Shown piece after piece: positions 6,484 to 9,686 of a stretch of DNA of 9,686 bases. The number at the start of each line of letters is the position of its first letter. Positions within the stretch are counted from its first letter, which is position 1. The stretch is from Candidatus Bathyarchaeota archaeon. Its GTDB lineage: Archaea > Asgardarchaeota > Lokiarchaeia > Sigyniarchaeales > Sigyniarchaeaceae. Position numbers and translations under genes: made by a program. The notes beneath the pieces are model-generated. The model saw nothing but the letters and a program-made list of their open reading frames with translations. It searched no databases and was not told the origin of the DNA. The stretch is taken from NCBI GenBank assembly GCA_014729935.1, contig WJJB01000012.1:1-9686 (forward strand). The letters are read 5' to 3'.

Positions 6484-7923
6484 ATGTTAAGATGCCCCGA
6501 GTGTGGTAGCGCCCACGTGCACCGCTTGGACATGCATTCGAAGGAAGCCAAGCAGGTGTTACACGACCTCCAGAAGTTTCAACGGGTGAAATTGCCTGAA
6601 TACTTGCTGGATATTGAAAATCGAGATTACTTGGATAATATCACCATCTTGGTGTGCAGGCATTGTAAGAACTTGGAGATCATTGACTTGAAGAAGAAGG
6701 AAGTTATCCTGAAGACCAAATTCAGGAGCAAGAAGGAAAAAATAACTTCTCTTATCATCGGTTTCGGGGTATCCACCTTTCTCATCATTCTTGCACTGGA
6801 AATAACCTTGTATCTCGAAATTTCCGGGGCTATCGACATCCAGATACTTCCATTTACTACTTTTTCCCTTGACGTGTTATTGCTATCGGTGATACTCTCC
6901 ATTGGGGCTATCCTTTTTTTCCTGGGATTGAGCCTCTTGCTCTTGCGCATTATGTCAAGGTATCCAGGACTTCTCAAGTTTACCTTCAGGTTCCACCGGA
7001 TGGCATTTGGAGACAACAAGATGTATTTTTTCGAATACATGAGTGAGCGGGAAAAAACAAGCATGAAATCGACGGTTCTCAGGTCTTTCTATGGAACAGT
7101 GCTCGTGCTTGGCATTGCCATTCTCGTGATAGAAAATTTCCTCACCATCCCGCACTTGAAAGCCTATTTCTGGACAGCTTCCCTCATCACGATTTTCGCT
7201 GTTTTGATAGCCCTGCCCTTGATACAAATATTCCTGTACGTGTCTCCCTTGATTACCAAGGAGATCGACTTGTATTTTCACAACAAGAAAAATAGAATCG
7301 TGAAAAATGTGGGTGAATGGCTTGATAACTCGTTGCAATTCTTTGCAGCAATCGATATCGTTTTCACCCTCATAATTTTGCTGGATTCTGGCATGGAAAT
7401 TGGCTATCTCATATTCATCTTGTGCTTGGTCCTCATCGTTTTCTCGTGGTTCTTGGTATTCACCGTCCTATTCAACACATACTACCATTCGGACTTGAAG
7501 AATCGCTTCAAGGAACACCTTCGGAAGGAGTATTTCATTCCCGTGCGAAAGGTGGATTTGGAGGCAGAATACCATTATTGCGAGAAGTGCGGGGAACTCT
7601 TGGATTTCGTGCATGACGATGCATGCCCCAAATGCAAGGCTGGTATATCGAAATGCGTGATCTGCGGGGACGTGCTCAAGTCGGAGCCTGGGAGCGTCCA
7701 GCTCAAGAAGAAAATCTCCAAGGAGGCAACGCTTTCCCTCAAGACTCAAATAATAAAGATGCAGCGCAAGCTCGACCCTGATGATGAGGATTTCGAACGT
7801 TCCATCGAGTGCAGGGAATGCGGGGCAAGAGCACATGTTGACGAATTTTACTCGTGGTTGAAGCTCCGTGGCACCTGTCCCGAATGCAAGAAGCGAATAA
7901 ATGACGATGGCTATTATTTTTAG
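6484..7923 (+). CDS. Six-helix membrane protein with N-terminal zinc ribbon and C-terminal RING-like zinc clusters
   Basis: Not recognised as a named family. The 479-residue product begins with CPEC (Cys4, Cys7), paired with CRHC (Cys58, Cys61), a zinc ribbon split by about 50 residues. Six hydrophobic segments follow, near 88-112, 129-155, 200-222, 230-253, 282-302 and 306-331, so both ends should lie on the same, cytosolic, side. The C-terminal 115 residues hold CEKC/CPKC (366-369, 381-384), a compact ribbon. They also hold a longer arrangement, CVIC (391-394), CREC (443-446), His451 and CPEC (465-468), with the sequence HVDEFYSWLKLRGTCPEC. That spacing resembles a RING finger with Glu454 where a Cys ligand would sit. 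A membrane-bound scaffold, sensor or E3-like adaptor is possible but inferred. The downstream DUF998-like gene has its own gap of 121 bases. Gene reality is very secure; function is open. Confidence 0.88.
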   Translation: MLRCPECGSAHVHRLDMHSKEAKQVLHDLQKFQRVKLPEYLLDIENRDYLDNITILVCRHCKNLEIIDLKKKEVILKTKFRSKKEKITSLIIGFGVSTFLIILALEITLYLEISGAIDIQILPFTTFSLDVLLLSVILSIGAILFFLGLSLLLLRIMSRYPGLLKFTFRFHRMAFGDNKMYFFEYMSEREKTSMKSTVLRSFYGTVLVLGIAILVIENFLTIPHLKAYFWTASLITIFAVLIALPLIQIFLYVSPLITKEIDLYFHNKKNRIVKNVGEWLDNSLQFFAAIDIVFTLIILLDSGMEIGYLIFILCLVLIVFSWFLVFTVLFNTYYHSDLKNRFKEHLRKEYFIPVRKVDLEAEYHYCEKCGELLDFVHDDACPKCKAGISKCVICGDVLKSEPGSVQLKKKISKEATLSLKTQIIKMQRKLDPDDEDFERSIECRECGARAHVDEFYSWLKLRGTCPECKKRINDDGYYF

Positions 7924-7940
7924 CCTTTTTCCAATTTTAG
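7924..7940 (+). terminator. T-rich tract after the zinc-ribbon membrane gene
   Basis: CCTTTTTCCAATTTTAG follows the stop codon immediately, with two T-runs and no clear hairpin. This is consistent with archaeal oligo-T termination and supports separate transcription of the next gene. Confidence 0.4.
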
Positions 7941-8009
7941 TGCGAGTTCGAGGAACTCCTGCGAAAATACATGCTTTCTGGGGAGCGATTGATTGTTTTG
8001 AGAATCATG

Positions 8010-8023
8010 AAAAGATAATAATA
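8010..8023 (+). promoter_or_regulatory. A/T-rich box at leaderless distance from the DUF998-like gene
   Basis: AAAAGATAATAATA, centred near 8018, lies about 27 bases before the ATG at 8045, and no Shine-Dalgarno precedes that ATG. The box is not a perfect TATA consensus, so the call rests on composition plus spacing. Confidence 0.35.
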
Positions 8024-8044
8024 CCACGGGACAAGATAGAAAAC

Positions 8045-8716
8045 ATGTCTGACGGAAGAAGTGATTTGGATTTCTTTTGCAAGTACGCGGCAATTTCAGC
8101 ATTCATAGGATTCATCATCTTCTCTGTATTCGTGCTCGTATCAATCCAGTTGTACCCGTTTGGGTGGGATCCTTTTGATGACGCATTTTCTACAACAGGG
8201 GAGGTTAGGAATGGTAATTATGCTGCGGGGTTCCTACCCGCTGCATTGGCTCTTGGAAGTGGCTTGATGACTCCAGTGCTTGTCCTGTACCTAATTCAGG
8301 TCAAGAGGAATTTCAAGGAATACAAGCAATTCAATGCATTACTCGGATTCACCTTGAAAATCATTGGCATGGGATTCATGGTACTCGTGGCAGCCTTCCC
8401 GACGCAACCATGGGGGAAAACCCATGACTACATTGCTGTCCTGTGGCTAGCTGGTGAGTTATTTGGATTGTTGTTCATTTCTTTTGCCATGCTGGCTGGT
8501 AAGAAGGGTGAGAAAAAAGACCGGCTCTGGGGATTCATCCCGTTCATCCTGATCGTGGTTGCCATCGTGTTTTGGATACCATACATTCTCGAGACCTGGG
8601 ATGGTATTGCCATACCAGAAATCGCATCCGTGCTTGCATTGTATTCCTACAACATTGCATTGTGGATCAGGGCATACATGGGTAACATCTCCATCGGGCG
8701 CGCTCGTCAATCTTGA
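8045..8716 (+). CDS. Small six-helix membrane protein, DUF998/Frag1-like
   Basis: The 223-residue product has six hydrophobic segments, near 14-36, 59-86, 99-119, 128-151, 163-183 and 189-211, with short loops. The third segment ends in AAFPTQPW and is followed by GKTHDY, so Pro119 and His127 form an FP-x7-H pattern. That pattern, together with six helices, recalls DUF998 and Frag1/DRAM-type membrane proteins, whose biochemical roles are poorly known. A longer reading begins at 7901 and would overlap the upstream gene by 23 bases. I reject it because the extra 48 residues are not membrane-like, precede a box-like element, and end at a better leaderless ATG. The acidic loop WDPFDDAFSTTGEV (41-54) would face outside if the N-terminus is cytosolic. 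It may be functionally tied to the zinc-ribbon membrane protein upstream, but only adjacency suggests this. Confidence 0.75.
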   Translation: MSDGRSDLDFFCKYAAISAFIGFIIFSVFVLVSIQLYPFGWDPFDDAFSTTGEVRNGNYAAGFLPAALALGSGLMTPVLVLYLIQVKRNFKEYKQFNALLGFTLKIIGMGFMVLVAAFPTQPWGKTHDYIAVLWLAGELFGLLFISFAMLAGKKGEKKDRLWGFIPFILIVVAIVFWIPYILETWDGIAIPEIASVLALYSYNIALWIRAYMGNISIGRARQS

Positions 8717-8737
8717 GCCACTTTGGGTCGTAAATCA

Positions 8738-8759
8738 TGTTTCCTTCATTTTTTCTTTC
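8738..8759 (+). terminator. T-rich tract after the DUF998-like gene
   Basis: Starts about 20 bases past the stop codon and contains TTTCCTTCATTTTTTCTTTC, including a run of six T's. There is no strong hairpin; archaeal oligo-T termination is likely. Confidence 0.45.
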
Positions 8760-8763
8760 ATGG

Positions 8764-8776
8764 CATGATTATCATG
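8764..8776. repeat. Perfect palindrome CATGAT-T-ATCATG
   Basis: Six-base arms flank a single central T, just beyond the T-tract of the preceding gene and about 190 bases before the next box. It could be a regulator site or form a small RNA hairpin at the transcript's 3' end. Symmetry is exact; function is unknown. Confidence 0.35.
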
Positions 8777-8836
8777 AGATTACCGTGGAAACCTGCTGCG
8801 AAAGGACGTTCTTTCATTTCATGTGTCGATATATCA

Positions 8837-8856
8837 CGGTTCCTTGATAATAACCG
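8837..8856. repeat. Inverted repeat CGGTT-N10-AACCG
   Basis: Five-base arms with a 10-base loop. An outer pair, TGTCG at 8824-8828 and CGACA at 8855-8859, overlaps the right arm, and GATATATC (8828-8835) is itself an 8-base palindrome. Individually weak, they make the region from 8824 to 8880 unusually symmetric. Confidence 0.25.
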
Positions 8857-8858
8857 AC

Positions 8859-8879
8859 ATGTAATGCAATATATTACAT
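8859..8879. promoter_or_regulatory. Operator-like inverted repeat ATGTAAT-N7-ATTACAT
   Basis: Perfect 7-base arms are separated by 7 bases, so arm centres lie 14 bases apart. This is the form expected for a dimeric helix-turn-helix or winged-helix regulator. It lies about 72 bases upstream of the box for the flavoenzyme gene, the only gene it obviously precedes. No regulator gene is in the window to pair with it. Confidence 0.45.
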
Positions 8880-8950
8880 CGAACTGATGCATGGTGGAAG
8901 CAGCGACCCATTTTTCAACAATAAAACCCACCAGGCAGGGAAAACAATAC

Positions 8951-8960
8951 GAATTTTTAT
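8951..8960 (+). promoter_or_regulatory. TATA box of the CoA-disulfide-reductase-like gene (leaderless)
   Basis: GAATTTTTAT, centred near 8957, lies 27 bases before the first of a cluster of in-frame ATGs at 8984, 8987, 8990 and 8996. Transcription would therefore begin at or next to the first ATG, giving a leaderless message. This is the clearest such case in the window. Confidence 0.55.
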
Positions 8961-8983
8961 TCAAAACCGTTCATAGTCTTGGA

Positions 8984-9686
8984 ATGATGATGCAAATGAA
9001 AAAGAAACGGGTCATTATCATTGGTGGTGATGCGGCTGGATTATCAGCTGCTTCATCCATCAGGCGGTCTCACGAAGATTGGGACATCGTGGTCTATGAA
9101 AAGGGCAAGTACATTTCCTACGCGGCTTGTGGTATCCCTTATTACGTGGCAGATCTTGTACAGGATGAAAACACCATGATCACCATCACCCGGGAAACAT
9201 TCTTGAGGAAACGCAACATCCCGGTGAAAATATTCCACGAGGTGCTGGCGGTCGATACGGCGGCTAAGGAGGTACACGTGGAGAATGTGAAGGCGAGAGA
9301 AGAATTCAAGGATACATACGACATTCTCGTGATTGCCACGGGGGCAACACCAAAGCTTCCCTCGATACCAGGTATCATGCATCCACGGGTATTCACCGTG
9401 CATGGCTTAGATTCTGGTATCACCATCAAGCAATTCATTGCAAGGAACAAGCCGGAATCAGTGGTGCTTATTGGTGCAGGATACATCAATTTGGAGATGG
9501 TCGAAGCTTGCCACGCTGCAGGGATCCCCAATATTACCATGATCAAGCGTTCTTCACGGGTGCTACCCTCCTTTGCGGAAAAAATCTCAAGCTTGGTGAA
9601 GCAGGAATTGGAAAAGCACGGGATTCCCTTGATTCATGGAAATCCAGTCACTCGCTTGGATTCCAGGGATGATGGGGGGGTAGATG
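8984..9686 (+). CDS. CoA-disulfide reductase/NADH oxidase-family flavoenzyme, N-terminal part (cut by window edge)
   Basis: The first 234 codons are open to the right edge; full-length relatives have about 440-560 residues. Residues 9-21 form the FAD-binding Rossmann start (RVIIIGGDAAGLS). SYAACGIPYY at 45-54 carries Cys49, the single redox cysteine that marks this class of the pyridine-nucleotide disulfide oxidoreductases. The IATGATPKLP segment (117-126) and a second Rossmann motif, GAGYINLEM (164-172), are also present. The family reduces CoA disulfide, persulfides or sulfur species, or O2, with NAD(P)H; the exact acceptor cannot be told. Two details differ from the usual form: Asn169 replaces the third Gly of the NAD(P) motif, and Lys188 sits where NADH-specific relatives carry Glu. 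The start at 8984 is chosen for leaderless spacing; ATGs at 8987, 8990 and 8996 are alternatives. A run of seven G's at 9674-9680 is worth a read check. Confidence 0.92.
   Translation, partial: MMMQMKKKRVIIIGGDAAGLSAASSIRRSHEDWDIVVYEKGKYISYAACGIPYYVADLVQDENTMITITRETFLRKRNIPVKIFHEVLAVDTAAKEVHVENVKAREEFKDTYDILVIATGATPKLPSIPGIMHPRVFTVHGLDSGITIKQFIARNKPESVVLIGAGYINLEMVEACHAAGIPNITMIKRSSRVLPSFAEKISSLVKQELEKHGIPLIHGNPVTRLDSRDDGGVD

Noticed and set aside
7901..8044. N-terminal extension of the DUF998-like protein
   Set aside because: Overlaps the preceding gene, spans its T-rich terminator, and adds 48 residues without any family feature.
8758..8964. Minus-strand open frame in the intergenic region, 68 codons with a TTG start
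   Set aside because: No ATG start, no box or Shine-Dalgarno, unremarkable composition, and it covers the inverted repeats and the box of the flavoenzyme gene.
9053..9546. Minus-strand open frames opposite the flavoenzyme
   Set aside because: Shadows of the strand that encodes clear FAD, Cys and NAD(P) motifs.
9674..9680. Run of seven G's as a possible frameshift
   Set aside because: The reading frame stays open to the edge, but too few codons remain to judge; kept only as a read-quality note.

Overview
The window reads as archaeal DNA. Several genes are preceded by A/T-rich TATA-like boxes rather than bacterial -35/-10 pairs. At least three starts sit 26-28 bases downstream of such a box, as in leaderless transcripts. 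Genes are followed by T-tracts rather than stem-loop terminators. The large surface protein is dense in N-glycosylation sequons and has one C-terminal membrane anchor. Its long cytoplasmic Lys/Pro-rich and coiled-coil tail, and the nearby zinc-ribbon membrane protein, would fit an Asgard-type or other deep-branching mesophilic archaeon of medium GC. That placement is an inference, since no rRNA or other marker gene is present.

Layout: (1) On the minus strand, running off the left edge, is the N-terminal third or less of a GH38 alpha-mannosidase. (2) A divergent promoter region of about 225 bases separates it from (3) a very large plus-strand gene for a secreted, membrane-anchored surface protein of about 1,594 residues. 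That protein has a signal peptide, a DUF2341-like start, beta-sandwich and Ig-like repeats, one membrane helix and a cytoplasmic coiled-coil tail. (4) Next comes a PIG-L/LmbE-type zinc deacetylase. (5) It is followed by a six-helix membrane protein with zinc-binding Cys clusters at both cytosolic ends, one of them RING-like. (6) A small six-helix DUF998/Frag1-like membrane protein follows. (7) An intergenic stretch of 267 bases carries several inverted repeats. (8) The N-terminal half of a CoA-disulfide-reductase-family flavoenzyme runs off the right edge.

The genes are not packed as a tight operon. Each plus-strand gene has its own upstream gap of 50-270 bases with a plausible box. A loose theme links the first three genes: glycan trimming (GH38), a heavily glycosylatable surface protein, and a deacetylase of the GlcNAc-deacetylase family. 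A shared role in cell-surface glycan handling is plausible but unproven. The zinc-ribbon and DUF998-like membrane proteins have no assignable function. The flavoenzyme belongs to thiol/redox metabolism and is probably independent. No tRNA, rRNA, CRISPR array, insertion sequence or attachment site was seen.
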